DNA of 64,000 nt, taken from positions 62,001 to 126,000 of the forward strand of contig NZ_JAKRYL010000014.1 of assembly GCF_023555415.1 (NCBI RefSeq), written 5' to 3'. Numbering within the stretch: the first letter of the stretch is position 1; each line of letters opens with the position of its first letter. The notes under the pieces were generated by a model. The model searched no databases, was not told where the DNA came from, and was given only the letters and a program-made list of their open reading frames with translations. Source of the DNA: Halalkalibacter alkaliphilus. GTDB lineage: Bacteria; Bacillota; Bacilli; Bacillales; Bacillaceae_D. Positions 24,512-33,085 of this stretch are shown piece by piece. The translations under genes were made by a program, and so were the position numbers.

Positions 24512-24988
24512 AAATAGAATACCTCCAAAATTCATTATGTAACTTACTGAACTGATTCTATCATGGATTTTCCAGAGACAAAGAACAAGCTAGTAACAAT
24601 TAGATTACGAATGTAACAGAGGTATGGGAAATTATGTACAAATTTGGTGATATGCTGAGTAATTCTTGTCTGGAATATGGTGAATAAAATGGGTGTTATC
24701 ATTTTTTAGCTATGGTGCATGTATTTTCAACTAGTAAATTTGTGAGGAAATCTATCTTCAATAGATAACCAAAGGTGGAATAAGTCACCATGTAATGATG
24801 GATAAGAATCTTAAGACAATTCTATTTATTTTTGTTATAATTTAAGTAGAAAGTACATGGTGATCGAATTTTTTTGAAAAAGAAATCATATGCCTATACA
24901 TCTATGAATAAGCTGAATATAAATAGAAGTAAGTGCAAAAAAGTTGATGTAGAACGGTTTCAACAAAATGTGCTAAGGAGGGTAAGCA
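24512..24988. other. Long intergenic gap between divergent genes
   Basis: It holds the promoter regions of the LysM-3D gene (minus) and the zinc-ribbon gene (plus). I see no ORF, hairpin or repeat that stands out, apart from the promoter at 24813-24841. Confidence 0.5.
24813..24841 (+). promoter_or_regulatory. SigA-type promoter candidate
   Basis: AAGACA, 17 bp, perfect TATAAT; 148 bp before the zinc-ribbon gene, leaving a rather long leader. Confidence 0.45.
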
Positions 24989-25177
24989 ATGGATTATATT
25001 ATGTTTTGTGATCATTGTGGGATGCCCAAGCCAATTGTAGAGCACATCATGAGGGAATACTTTTGGATAGCTCACCAAGTATATTGCAGTAATTGTGAGA
25101 AGCCTAATCAAATCCCAAAATATTTACAAGAACTAGCATTAGAAATGCATAAACAACATTATGGCAAAAATGAATAA
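24989..25177 (+). CDS. Small zinc-ribbon-like protein (62 aa)
   Basis: Contains two Cys pairs, CDHCGMPK near the N terminus and CSNCEKPN in the middle, spaced as in a zinc ribbon. AAGGAGGGTAAGCA precedes ATG 24989. It may bind zinc and nucleic acid or protein, but I recognise no specific family. It stands alone with a bidirectional terminator behind. Confidence 0.7.
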   Translation: MDYIMFCDHCGMPKPIVEHIMREYFWIAHQVYCSNCEKPNQIPKYLQELALEMHKQHYGKNE

Positions 25178-25231
25178 ATCGGGTAGACCTCATGTAGGAC
25201 AAGCGCCTGCAGTAGGCGAGGGCTATTAATT

Positions 25232-25273
25232 AAAAAACATGTCCTGTTATATTTTTGGACATGTTTTTTAATA
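25232..25273. terminator. Bidirectional terminator
   Basis: AAAAAACATGTCC / GGACATGTTTTTT with a 12-base loop; the T-runs work in both directions between convergent genes. Confidence 0.85.
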
Positions 25274-25292
25274 TTGTTTAAAACTCATTCTC

Positions 25293-26306
25293 TTATGAAT
25301 GAGTTCCTTTTTTTATTAATTGTTTTCGGTCACTTGATTGAGGAGGTTCTTCTAGCCAGTTGTTTTTTAACATAATATCTAACCCGTCTTTTGCGTAAAC
25401 GGCAACTTCAACAGATAACTTCTGATAAAGACCGATTAAGTCATATCTCATACTCGCTGTTGAAGCAGTTGAATAATTTCCTTGCCCTGTTGCACTTAGG
25501 ACACTTTTTAAAAACATCATTAGTTTATCGGAGAATACACGAGTTGTAGAATCAGTGACGCCCACATCAGAAGGAACCGGAGCTGGTACATCTGATTCAG
25601 TCAGTAAATTACTGAAGAGTTGTGCATGTTTTTCGCCAGTCTCTTTTCCTTTTATAAAGTAATTTTTAACATCTTTATTATCGGTCGTTTGTGCAAATCC
25701 AGTACAGATGGCTTTTCCGATGGAGTTTGTTTTAAGGTTTTCAAATAGGTGAGAGATTTCTACTACATTTAAAGATCTTTTGTGAAATGGGTTTAAGCCG
25801 CTTGTGAAATAGGATTTTCCTTCTATAAATTCCACTTCATCTGGCTTTGTAATAGAAGGAGGTCTAACGTACAAGCCTTTCTCTAAACTAATTTCAATCG
25901 TTTTATTTAATAATGTAGAATATTCAATTAGAATCTTCGTGAAAAGCCCCCGAATATCGCTTCTGGTAGAAACTGCTTGTGCTGCACTATAAGCTGGTGT
26001 TCCGGCTTTCCCCATTGTTTCTATGAATAACAACATTAAATCATCTGTAAACAATCTTGGTGCTTGTAAATTGACATCAGTATTAGAAAAAGCATAAGGA
26101 ATTGGAAGTAGTTCTAAATGAAAGATTGATCTTATCTCACTTTTTACGTTCTCAGTTAGCATTAAGCTTTTTTCAACGAGGAATTTAATATCCTTGTCCT
26201 GAACAGTTGACTGGAAATGTTTCATGATCTGAATAGTCATGCTATTTTGTATGTAATGTGTCCAAAGCATTCCAATTTCTGAAGCTGTTAAGATGGGTTT
26301 GTCCAT
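25293..26306 (-). CDS. DUF3231 family protein
   Basis: 337 residues made of two homologous helical halves. Each carries the pattern LTAS..GMLWTHYIQNSM or similar, then PRLFTDDLMLLFIETMGKAG in the first half and RVFSDKLMMFLKSVLSATGQ in the second. Duplicated ferritin-like four-helix bundles are the hallmark of DUF3231. The function is unknown; the family is common in spore formers. ATG 26306 follows AGAGGTG by 4-5 bp; an upstream in-frame ATG at 26342 lacks a ribosome binding site. Confidence 0.82.
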   Translation of the reverse strand: MDKPILTASEIGMLWTHYIQNSMTIQIMKHFQSTVQDKDIKFLVEKSLMLTENVKSEIRSIFHLELLPIPYAFSNTDVNLQAPRLFTDDLMLLFIETMGKAGTPAYSAAQAVSTRSDIRGLFTKILIEYSTLLNKTIEISLEKGLYVRPPSITKPDEVEFIEGKSYFTSGLNPFHKRSLNVVEISHLFENLKTNSIGKAICTGFAQTTDNKDVKNYFIKGKETGEKHAQLFSNLLTESDVPAPVPSDVGVTDSTTRVFSDKLMMFLKSVLSATGQGNYSTASTASMRYDLIGLYQKLSVEVAVYAKDGLDIMLKNNWLEEPPQSSDRKQLIKKGTHS

Positions 26307-26466
26307 AGGGCACCTCTTTTGGAAAATAAATGATCTACTCATAACGTTCCCAACAAAAAGAAGAATTATGAGAGTGTGAAATTAAGATTGACGTAATAGT
26401 GCTGTAACCTTTTAAAGAATAGTTTCGTTTTTATAAAAACGATATTTTTGAGAGGAGATAGGTGAG

Positions 26467-26823
26467 ATGGTGAAACAAGTATATCATTATGCAGTTGCCT
26501 TTATTACGTTAATTATGGTGATAAGTGGAGGGGTGTTTGCCTTCATGTCTATGGCCGATTATGTATCTCCAAATATTTATATAGAAACATTTGAAGACTA
26601 CAAAAGCATGAGGGAGCATAAAAATGAAACAGAACACGAGGCTTCCATAAGCGAAAATGACCTGATAGCTCAGTACGATGCAATGCTGAAACAGCAGCTA
26701 GAATATCGAAAACAATCAGCTCTTAATGGTTTAATAAAAAGTTTAGGCTGGATTTTCATTCCTCTTCCCATTTTCGTCTTTTTCCAGCGAAAAATTAACA
26801 GAGAAAAGAATATCACTAAGTAA
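26467..26823 (+). CDS. Hypothetical two-TM protein
   Basis: 118 residues. Membrane segments at about 8-30 and 92-108 flank an outside loop rich in Glu (ETEHEASISENDLIAQYD) that looks helical. GAGAGGAGATAGGTGAG precedes ATG 26467. The family is not recognised. It stands alone between divergent and convergent neighbours. Confidence 0.65.
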   Translation: MVKQVYHYAVAFITLIMVISGGVFAFMSMADYVSPNIYIETFEDYKSMREHKNETEHEASISENDLIAQYDAMLKQQLEYRKQSALNGLIKSLGWIFIPLPIFVFFQRKINREKNITK

Positions 26824-26833
26824 CAAAAGAAAT

Positions 26834-26860
26834 GCAGGAGCAACCATTTATCTGCTCCTG
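26834..26860. terminator. Bidirectional terminator
   Basis: GCAGGAGCA / TGCTCCTGC, a perfect 9-bp stem between convergent genes. Confidence 0.7.
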
Positions 26861-26863
26861 CAA

Positions 26864-27553
26864 CTACAATTTAGACCTCTCGATCCCAAGTAATTGTTTG
26901 GGAATATCCCTCTTTCGATCCATAGCTATTTGCCTTACTTGATCCCCTTGAATAATGTTAATGATTATATCCTTTTCGTTGCCAACAAAATATATTTTTT
27001 TATCTTGTTCGTTAACTAATTCAAATACTTGTAAGCAATGAGTAGGGTTTGATTTCGTAGGGGCTTTACGATGACAAAGTCCACTGTTTACAGTATGGCG
27101 AAACCCGTTCTTTTTAAGATGATGCATTATCGCCTCAATAAAAGGGTCATAAACAATGAAGTCATGTTCGTCTACAGGGTGGTTAAAAAAATTAATATTC
27201 AATTCAGTGTGTAAGTGAATCTTTTGATCAGAAAAGGTAATGGGTGTATAGTGAGGCAAAGTAAAAGAAAATGGTATAACTTTTTCTTCATTGGGTTTGA
27301 TAAGGAGGCGGTCAATAATTTTCACTTCATGAATGGGTTCGGTCATTTCGTGAATTTCTGTCATGACATCATCGTTTCTTTGAAACTCAGTATCGACATG
27401 AATATATACCTCTGAAATACTTTGTACTACCTTTCCTCCAAATATATGAACCTCTCCCGTTACTTCTTTTCCACGTTCAATTTCCCTCTGAAATAAAACC
27501 GTATTCACTTTTGCAGAACCTATTCCTATTGACGATAGCAGTTTCTTTAGCAT
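26864..27553 (-). CDS. spo0M: Sporulation-control protein Spo0M-like
   Basis: 229 residues of the arrestin-like Spo0M family. The start MLKKLLSSIGIGSAKVNTVL and the core GGKVVQSISEVYIHVDTEF and IPFSFTLPHYTPIT are characteristic. In B. subtilis the protein affects early sporulation and cytokinesis through a cytoplasmic role. ATG 27553 follows AGGGAG by 8 bp; a GTG three codons earlier is too close to it. It is somewhat shorter than B. subtilis Spo0M, ending near ERSKL without a long acidic tail. Confidence 0.85.
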   Translation of the reverse strand: MLKKLLSSIGIGSAKVNTVLFQREIERGKEVTGEVHIFGGKVVQSISEVYIHVDTEFQRNDDVMTEIHEMTEPIHEVKIIDRLLIKPNEEKVIPFSFTLPHYTPITFSDQKIHLHTELNINFFNHPVDEHDFIVYDPFIEAIMHHLKKNGFRHTVNSGLCHRKAPTKSNPTHCLQVFELVNEQDKKIYFVGNEKDIIINIIQGDQVRQIAMDRKRDIPKQLLGIERSKL

Positions 27554-27746
27554 GTAATTCACTCCCTATTTCACTATCAATCAGTTTTTGCTAATTTGAA
27601 GTATTGGCTCTATAACATATGCAGATAGTGATGGAAGTTCTTGTGCTTATACTTTTATAAGCTGTATAAAATCGTAGGATCTGCGCATTAGACGCTTCTT
27701 TCCATCATAGTTATCAAGACAAGCATGAATAGGAAGGAGTACGAAA

Positions 27747-28385
27747 GTGTCCTATATACATGAAAATGGTTGGTTGTTATTTGTAGTGTCAGAGGGGATT
27801 ACATGGGTTTTAGTTTTCTTGTTTTTGCTTAGTCGATATTGGCTACGTTTTGATCGATTAAGTCAGATGTGGTTAGTGTTTATAGTGGGAATTAATATTT
27901 TTCAAATTCTGCTTGGGGGAATTGACTTTTATTTTACGGGTGAAATTTCTTTTTTTCAAATTGTTATTGTCCTTTTTATTACATATGCTTGTACGTTAGG
28001 GAGTTCAGATTTTGCTCGGTTAGATCAATTTATAAAGCGGAAATTTGATCGAGGGCGAAATACAGATCAGCGAACTTCTGAAGGACATGCTGATAAGAAA
28101 CATATAACCTATCGCTTTTCGTTATTTTTCTATCATACACTTGGATTTTGTCTCATTCATATTATTTGGTATATGTCAGATCGTTCTTATTTTAATCATT
28201 TTCAAGAATATGTGTATTTCATTACAAATGGTTGGTTTGATGTTGTTGATTACGACTTGTTAACAAGTCCAGCTTATTTCTTACTATCTTATATATGGAG
28301 CATGATTTATGTCTTTGAGGCAGTCGTTATTCTTGCGTATGTAATAGTAACAATTTTAAGAAAAGGGCAAAAAACAGTTTCATAG
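27747..28385 (+). CDS. Integral membrane protein, unknown function
   Basis: 212 residues starting at GTG 27747 after GGAAGGAG. It has about six hydrophobic segments (WLLFVVSEGITWVLVFLFLL, LVFIVGINIFQILLGG, FFQIVIVLFITYACTL, and three in the C-terminal half) and a basic cytoplasmic loop (QFIKRKFDRGRNTDQR). No catalytic motif. The family is not recognised. A possible gene-end hairpin is nearly 200 bp away at 28579, so its transcript end is unclear. Confidence 0.7.
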   Translation: MSYIHENGWLLFVVSEGITWVLVFLFLLSRYWLRFDRLSQMWLVFIVGINIFQILLGGIDFYFTGEISFFQIVIVLFITYACTLGSSDFARLDQFIKRKFDRGRNTDQRTSEGHADKKHITYRFSLFFYHTLGFCLIHIIWYMSDRSYFNHFQEYVYFITNGWFDVVDYDLLTSPAYFLLSYIWSMIYVFEAVVILAYVIVTILRKGQKTVS

Positions 28386-28467
28386 CTTCATTGACAGTAA
28401 TAGAACTTTTCCCATATAATGAGTCAGGAATGATTTTTCGACAATTATTTAAGATAGCTTTGATCAA

Positions 28468-28482
28468 TGTTTACGGTAAACA
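28468..28482 (+). promoter_or_regulatory. Perfect palindrome in the OFA transporter upstream region
   Basis: TGTTTACGGTAAACA is symmetric around its central G. It lies 195 bp before the transporter start and 97 bp before the hairpin at 28579. An operator is likely, with an unknown regulator. Confidence 0.45.
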
Positions 28483-28578
28483 AGGGTATGAGAAATCTAT
28501 AGTAATTTTCTAAGAATTATTTATTAGACACGTAATGTATATATTGGGTTGCTAAAGTAAACACAATGTGAGTACTGA

Positions 28579-28620
28579 AGAGACCAACGATGATAAGTTA
28601 TCACCGTTGGTCTCTTTTGT
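28579..28620 (+). terminator. Very strong hairpin and T-rich tail in front of the OFA transporter
   Basis: GAGACCAACG / CGTTGGTCTC with an inner TGATAA / TTATCA makes an almost complete 35-nt palindrome, followed by TTTTGTTTT. It may end the membrane-protein transcript or act as a leader attenuator for the transporter 57 bp downstream. Confidence 0.7.
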
Positions 28621-28676
28621 TTTGTTTTCAAACAATTCTAATAATGAGGATTCTAAAATGTAAGGGAGGATATGAG

Positions 28677-29876
28677 ATGAATAGATGGTTCGTCGTATTA
28701 GGAGCAGTTATTATTCAAATTAATTTAGGAGCTGTGTACGCGTGGAGCTTATTTAACCAACCATTAATGAATAAGTTTGGCTGGGCAAGGGAAGATGTTG
28801 TTGTGACATTCTCCATAACAATTGCAACGTTTGCGTTAGCAACGATCTTTGCTGGAAGGTTACAAGATAAAATTGGTCCAAGATGGGTTGCAACGATTGG
28901 TGGGATATTACTTGGGCTTGGGTTAATCCTAGCTAGTCAAGCAACAACTTTATTCCAATTGTATTTCTTTTATGGCGTAATTGGCGGAATTGGAATTGGA
29001 ATGACTTATGTATGTCCCTTATCAGCATGTGTGAAGTGGTTTCCTGATAAGAGAGGTTTAATTAGTGGGGTAGCCGTAGCTGGCTTTGGATTAGGTGGAT
29101 TAATTTTTAAACCTATTATTGAATGGCTAATTGAGGGGATGGGTGTTTCGTCAACATTCTTGTATCTAGGTTTTATTTATTTGACTTTAGTTGTTGCAGG
29201 TGCGCAGTTACTTAAAAATCCACCTGTTGAAGAGTTTACGAGACCTTCTTCTAAAGCAATACCAGAATTAAGTAACCATTTTTCACCGAAACAAATGCTA
29301 GGGACATATCAATTTTACTTATTATGGTTTATGTTCTTGTTTGGCAGCATGTCCGGGTTAATGGTTATAAGTTTTGCTGTTGATATTGGCGTTGATATTG
29401 TTAACTTGGATATCGAAAAAGCTGCAAATGCTGTTATGGTGATTGCGTTATTTAACGCAGCCGGACGAATTGTATTAGGAAGAGTATCAGATACACTTGG
29501 CCGTATAAATACGTTAATGATCATTTATGGAGTAACGGCCCTCATTATGTTCTATATGAGTACAGGAATGATGAACTATACAACCTTTTTACTTTCAGTT
29601 TCATTAATAGGTTTTTGCTTTGGGGGGTTTTTGGCACTATTTCCTTCGGTTACAGCTGATTATTATGGGACAAGAAATATGGGAAGTAATTACGGTCTTA
29701 TGTATCAAGCGTACGGAATTTCTGCCTTTGCAGGACCGATTATTGTAAAAGCAATTCCGTTGACACAAGCATTTTTACTTTCAGCCTTGTTCTGTGTGCT
29801 GGCTCTTGTTATGGCAAAGTTAGTATCTATTCCGAAAAAGAAAGTTGTAAGTGAAATCGTTAAGCAAGCGTCTTAA
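28677..29876 (+). CDS. OFA-family major facilitator transporter
   Basis: 399 residues, 12 predicted membrane helices, of the oxalate/formate antiporter (OFA) group of MFS. Start MNRWFVVLGAVIIQINLGAVYAWSLFN is the group signature; GRLQDKIGPRWV is the loop 2-3 motif, and YVCPLSACVKWFPDKRGL follows TM4. The substrate is probably a small carboxylate. ATG 28677 has AAGGGAGG upstream; the frame extends to 28590, but that part overlaps the hairpin. A second OFA transporter is at 39762-41024. Confidence 0.9.
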   Translation: MNRWFVVLGAVIIQINLGAVYAWSLFNQPLMNKFGWAREDVVVTFSITIATFALATIFAGRLQDKIGPRWVATIGGILLGLGLILASQATTLFQLYFFYGVIGGIGIGMTYVCPLSACVKWFPDKRGLISGVAVAGFGLGGLIFKPIIEWLIEGMGVSSTFLYLGFIYLTLVVAGAQLLKNPPVEEFTRPSSKAIPELSNHFSPKQMLGTYQFYLLWFMFLFGSMSGLMVISFAVDIGVDIVNLDIEKAANAVMVIALFNAAGRIVLGRVSDTLGRINTLMIIYGVTALIMFYMSTGMMNYTTFLLSVSLIGFCFGGFLALFPSVTADYYGTRNMGSNYGLMYQAYGISAFAGPIIVKAIPLTQAFLLSALFCVLALVMAKLVSIPKKKVVSEIVKQAS

Positions 29877-29886
29877 TTTAGAAAAA

Positions 29887-29920
29887 GGCAAGGGAATATT
29901 TTCCCTTGCCTCTTGTATTT
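29887..29920. terminator. Bidirectional terminator
   Basis: GGCAAGGGAA / TTCCCTTGCC, perfect 10-bp stem and 4-base loop, between the OFA transporter and the YjcZ-like gene. Confidence 0.85.
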
Positions 29921-30007
29921 TTAATATACGTACGCAGAACCTACAATAACTAATAAAATGAAAAGCACAACGATTAATGTGAAGCTGCTTCCTGTAACGT
30001 GACTCAT
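29921..30007 (-). CDS. YjcZ-family sporulation micropeptide (28 aa)
   Basis: 28 residues: head MSHVTGSSF, hydrophobic segment TLIVVLFILLVIVG, tail SAYVY. It matches the membrane segment of the peptide at 5819-5917 almost exactly (LIVVLFILLVI). AAAGGAGG precedes the start by 8 bp. The upstream minus-strand CATAAGGTA gives a mother-cell sigma-K-type -10. Confidence 0.88.
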   Translation of the reverse strand: MSHVTGSSFTLIVVLFILLVIVGSAYVY

Positions 30008-30040
30008 AAGTGAATTCCTCCTTTTGAGTTGGTACACTCA

Positions 30041-30070
30041 TACCTTATGTAGTGACGATCAAAATGGGTG
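30041..30070 (-). promoter_or_regulatory. Sigma-K/E-type promoter of the second YjcZ-like gene
   Basis: On the minus strand CACC, 17 bp, CATAAGGTA. The -10 fits CATAnnnTA fully; the spacer is 1 bp longer than the sigma-K ideal. Confidence 0.5.
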
Positions 30071-30104
30071 GGCGGATATCATGCATTTGATAAGATTGGG
30101 CGAG

Positions 30105-30147
30105 AGGCCACTGAAAAAGGTACGGTTTTGACCTTTTTCAGTGGCCT
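30105..30147. repeat. Perfect 17-bp dispersed palindrome between divergent genes
   Basis: AGGCCACTGAAAAAGGT / ACCTTTTTCAGTGGCCT with a 9-base loop ACGGTTTTG. The core and loop are identical over 37 bp to the copy at 32806-32849. Confidence 0.8.
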
Positions 30148-30239
30148 TTAATGCGATTGAAATGAGACCATGTTTGAGGTTCGTGGAAGGATTCTGTAAA
30201 ATTAAATAGATGTAGAAAAACAAAGAAAAGGTGTAGTAG

Positions 30240-31358
30240 ATGAAAACATTTATTGTAGTTGGAGCGGGAATTTTAGGTGCTGCGACCGCTTATCATCTTG
30301 TGAAGGCGGGAGCTAATGTAACAATTGTTGATAGACATGATAAAGGCAAAGGAACAGATGCTGCTGCTGGAATTGTTTGTCCATGGTTATCTCAGCGTCG
30401 CAATCAAGCATGGTACCAGTTAGCAAAAGGTGGGGCAAAATATTATCCGGAGCTAATTAAACAATTAGAAGAAGATGGTGAAACAGAAACAGGTTATGCA
30501 AAAGTTGGTGCAATCAGCCTTCATACAGATGAACATAAATTAGATAAGATGGAAGAAAGGGTTAGAAAACGTCGTGAAGATGCACCTGAAATTGGTGAGA
30601 TTACACGGTTGACTCCTGCTGAAACGAAATCACTCTTTCCACCTCTATCAGGTGAATATGGATCTGTTCATGTGAGTGGTGCAGCTCGTGTAAACGGGAA
30701 AGCACTATGTGATGCATTAATTCATGCTGCCAAAAAACGAGGTGCTACATATATAAAGGGTGATGCAAAGCTAACACGAAATGGAACTCAAGTGACAGGT
30801 GTTCAGGTTGAGGAAAAGATACATTTGGCTGATCAAGTTATTATTACAACGGGTGCTTGGGTAAAAGAATTATGTACGCCGTTAGGGATAGACTTCTTAA
30901 TCAAACCCCAGAAAGCACAAATTGTTCATTTAGAATTACCTGAAACAAATACGGATTCGTGGCCCGTTGTCATGCCACCAACGAATCAGTACTTATTAGC
31001 TTTTGAAGGCAGTCGACTCGTTGTGGGAGCTACGCATGAAGATGACGTCGGTTATGATACACGTGTGACGGTTGCCGGAATGCATGAAATTTTTGAAAAG
31101 GCACTGATGGTTGCACCAGGGTTAGCAAATAGCACGGTGCTTGAAACAAAGGTAGGTTTTAGACCGGTAGCACCAGGGTTCCTGCCTGTTATTGGACCAA
31201 TCCCAAATTTCCAAGGGATTTTGGTTGCGAACGGATTAGGAGCTTCTGGGTTAACAGTTGGTCCGTATGTTGGTGCCGAGCTTGCGAAGGCAGCACTTGG
31301 TAAAGAAACAAGCATTGATTTTAAGTTGTATGATGTTGCTGGAGCAATCAAAATATAA
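30240..31358 (+). CDS. YurR-like FAD-dependent amino acid oxidase/dehydrogenase
   Basis: 372 residues of the DAO family. FAD dinucleotide motif VVGAGILGAATAYHL at the N terminus, then the group signature DAAAGIVCPWLSQRRNQAWY and HVSGAARVNGKALC. The C-terminal FAD loop is NGLGASGLTVGP. It closely resembles B. subtilis YurR. It is predicted to oxidise a D-amino acid or N-substituted glycine, with the substrate uncertain. AAAGGTGTAGTAG precedes ATG 30240 (weak). Monocistronic, with a hairpin terminator at 31381. Confidence 0.9.
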   Translation: MKTFIVVGAGILGAATAYHLVKAGANVTIVDRHDKGKGTDAAAGIVCPWLSQRRNQAWYQLAKGGAKYYPELIKQLEEDGETETGYAKVGAISLHTDEHKLDKMEERVRKRREDAPEIGEITRLTPAETKSLFPPLSGEYGSVHVSGAARVNGKALCDALIHAAKKRGATYIKGDAKLTRNGTQVTGVQVEEKIHLADQVIITTGAWVKELCTPLGIDFLIKPQKAQIVHLELPETNTDSWPVVMPPTNQYLLAFEGSRLVVGATHEDDVGYDTRVTVAGMHEIFEKALMVAPGLANSTVLETKVGFRPVAPGFLPVIGPIPNFQGILVANGLGASGLTVGPYVGAELAKAALGKETSIDFKLYDVAGAIKI

Positions 31359-31380
31359 AAAGGTTGTTTTATCGTATTAG

Positions 31381-31407
31381 AGAACCGAGACAAACTCGGT
31401 TCTTTTA
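31381..31407 (+). terminator. Terminator after the YurR-like gene
   Basis: AGAACCGAG / CTCGGTTCT with a 5-base loop and TTTT. Confidence 0.8.
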
Positions 31408-31626
31408 TTCGTATTGATTCAAGCGACTATGGTACTTACTAAAAAAATCACAAAAACATGTGCGTAAATAAACAAATAGGAACAGAGAATTATCTAGCGA
31501 TCTCGCAAAAGTTGTAAAAGTGTTCTTTAGAAATGAAAAAGCAGTGGATTGACTATACAGATACTTGCAAAGGGGCTAAGATAGGCATTGTAATAAAAAC
31601 AAGTAATTCGCAGGAGGTTTTTCAAA

Positions 31627-31926
31627 ATGAAAAAAAAGGTATTCCTTACAGCAGCTTCAGCGATCTTAACAGTAGGTATTCTAGCAGCTTGTGGTGATGC
31701 AGAGGTTGATGAACCTACATTAGGAGAAGAAACAGAATTTGAAACAGAAACAGATATGGATGGCTTTGATGATGCGCCAGCAGATGAAGGTGTAGAGGAG
31801 CTTCCAGAGGTTGATGAAGAAACTGAGGAGTTTGATACAGAGTTTGAAACTGAAGACGGTGAAGCAGAAGATTTTGATACAGAAGTAGAAATGGAATTTG
31901 ATGAATCTGATGAAAGTGATTTTTAA
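31627..31926 (+). CDS. Small, extremely acidic lipoprotein
   Basis: 99 residues. Type II signal peptide MKKKVFLTAASAILTVGILA with lipobox ILAACG, then about 75 residues composed almost wholly of Glu, Asp, Thr and Phe in loose repeats (EFETE, EEFDTEFETEDG). It would be anchored outside the membrane with a large negative charge and little fold. CAGGAGG precedes the ATG. A cation- or proton-trapping wall role as suggested for alkaliphile acidic polymers is speculation. Confidence 0.75.
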   Translation: MKKKVFLTAASAILTVGILAACGDAEVDEPTLGEETEFETETDMDGFDDAPADEGVEELPEVDEETEEFDTEFETEDGEAEDFDTEVEMEFDESDESDF

Positions 31927-31969
31927 AAACTAGGTATTTAGTACCTTTGGTATAGATTGATTTATGCTG

Positions 31970-32015
31970 CCCCATCATTTTAAAGTCTTTTTATGACTAA
32001 TTGATGGGGTTTTTA
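31970..32015 (+). terminator. Terminator after the acidic lipoprotein gene
   Basis: CCCCATCA / TGATGGGG with a partly paired interior, followed by T-rich sequence. Confidence 0.8.
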
Positions 32016-32113
32016 TTTTTTTGTAGGACGATTATAGTATGACATCAGCATCTTGATGGCTTTTCATTGTCTCACTATAATTAGAATGGAAATAAGAGAG
32101 TAATGGAGGAACT

Positions 32114-32803
32114 ATGAACAAATTCGCATATATGTTAGTTGGAGCAATATTTACTGTTATCATTTCAATCGGTTATATAACATTTGCAGATACAACAGAT
32201 TCTAGTCAATCTGAACAAATCACTCAAGAAGCACTAACCGTGTACAAGAGTGCAGCAAATGAGACCGAAGAAGTAGAAGTGTTTGAAGAGATTCAACCGT
32301 CAATTGCTGAGGAAAGTCCTATTTTGTTATCAACAGGTCGTGAAGAAGTAACTATAACAAAGGTTGATACTGAAAAAACAGATGAAAACAGCCATGCAGA
32401 GGAGAACACTCAAGTAGCAAAAGGTATTGCGATAGCGAAGGGCAATAGTCAAGCAAAGAACAATAATCAAAGAGGTGCGTCCTTTTTAGAGCAACTCAAA
32501 AAGCTAGAAATAGAACTAGAAGATGAACAATTTGAAATAGAGATTAAACAAGAACGTAAGAAGAATCGCGTGAAATCAGAAGTTGAAATTGAATGGAAAA
32601 ATGAAAAAATAAAGTTGAAAAATAAGCGAGCTGATAATTTTATTGAGGAACTTTTTGCATTAACAGAAGTATATTCGGCCGAAGATTTACCTACTCTTGC
32701 TAACAAAATTCTTGCACAATACGAAGTGGAATGGGATTCAGCCGAAGTGAAGATAAAAGCTGAAAAAGCAGACGGAAAAAAATATGAATATGAAAACAAA
32801 TAA
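32114..32803 (+). CDS. Membrane-anchored protein with a YusW-like C-terminal domain
   Basis: 229 residues: N-terminal anchor (YMLVGAIFTVIISIGYITFA), a Ser/Glu/Thr linker to about residue 120, then a charged domain of about 100 residues (FEIEIKQERKKNRVKSEVEI ... YEVEWDSAEVKIKAEKADGK). That domain parallels the YusW-like protein at 46373-46774: beta hairpin, central helices with FIEELFAL, terminal strand pair. ATGGAGGAAC precedes ATG 32114. The function of the family is unknown; the match is by eye. Confidence 0.65.
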   Translation: MNKFAYMLVGAIFTVIISIGYITFADTTDSSQSEQITQEALTVYKSAANETEEVEVFEEIQPSIAEESPILLSTGREEVTITKVDTEKTDENSHAEENTQVAKGIAIAKGNSQAKNNNQRGASFLEQLKKLEIELEDEQFEIEIKQERKKNRVKSEVEIEWKNEKIKLKNKRADNFIEELFALTEVYSAEDLPTLANKILAQYEVEWDSAEVKIKAEKADGKKYEYENK

Positions 32804-32805
32804 AA

Positions 32806-32849
32806 GAGACCGCTGAAAAAGGTACGGTTTTGACCTTTTTCAGTGGCCT
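32806..32849. repeat. Dispersed palindrome after the YusW-like gene
   Basis: GACCGCTGAAAAAGGT / ACCTTTTTCAGTGGCCT, loop ACGGTTTTG. The core and loop are identical to those at 30105-30147. Confidence 0.8.
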
Positions 32850-32952
32850 ACCTCTACATCCCGCAGGAGTCGAGTGACTTCCGCTCCATTTCACTACGAG
32901 AAAACACATTTCTTCACAGCAACAATCTTTATGAAAACAGCCTTAAATAATA

Positions 32953-33030
32953 AGCTAAGCCGTCGCAATCTTTTGAAGCCTGTTATGAGTGGGTTTCTCA
33001 TAACAGGCGCGCGACGAGTGTGCCATTGCA
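32953..33030 (-). repeat. MITE-like short element E3 (reverse orientation)
   Basis: Read on the minus strand it starts GCAATGGCACACTCGTCGCG and carries the E2 centre GCCTGTTATGAGAAACCCAC and its dyad partner, then GATTGCGACGGCTTAGC. The distal AGCAATG end is decayed. A remnant of another Bacillus intergenic repeat (CCCGCAGGAGTCGAGTGACT) lies at 32857-32881. Confidence 0.6.
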
Positions 33031-33039
33031 AATCTGTCT

Positions 33040-33062
33040 AAAGGTCCGTTCAATGACCTTTT
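33040..33062 (-). terminator. Hairpin after uspA
   Basis: On the minus strand AAAAGGTC / GACCTTT, 24 bp after the uspA stop; a short member of the GGT/ACC family. Confidence 0.5.
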
Positions 33063-33085
33063 CTTACTTTGTGCTTTTACATTAA

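Noticed and set aside
32467-32799. 110-codon minus-strand frame
   Set aside because: A shadow of the Lys/Glu-rich YusW-like gene; Ser/Phe-rich composition and no ribosome site.
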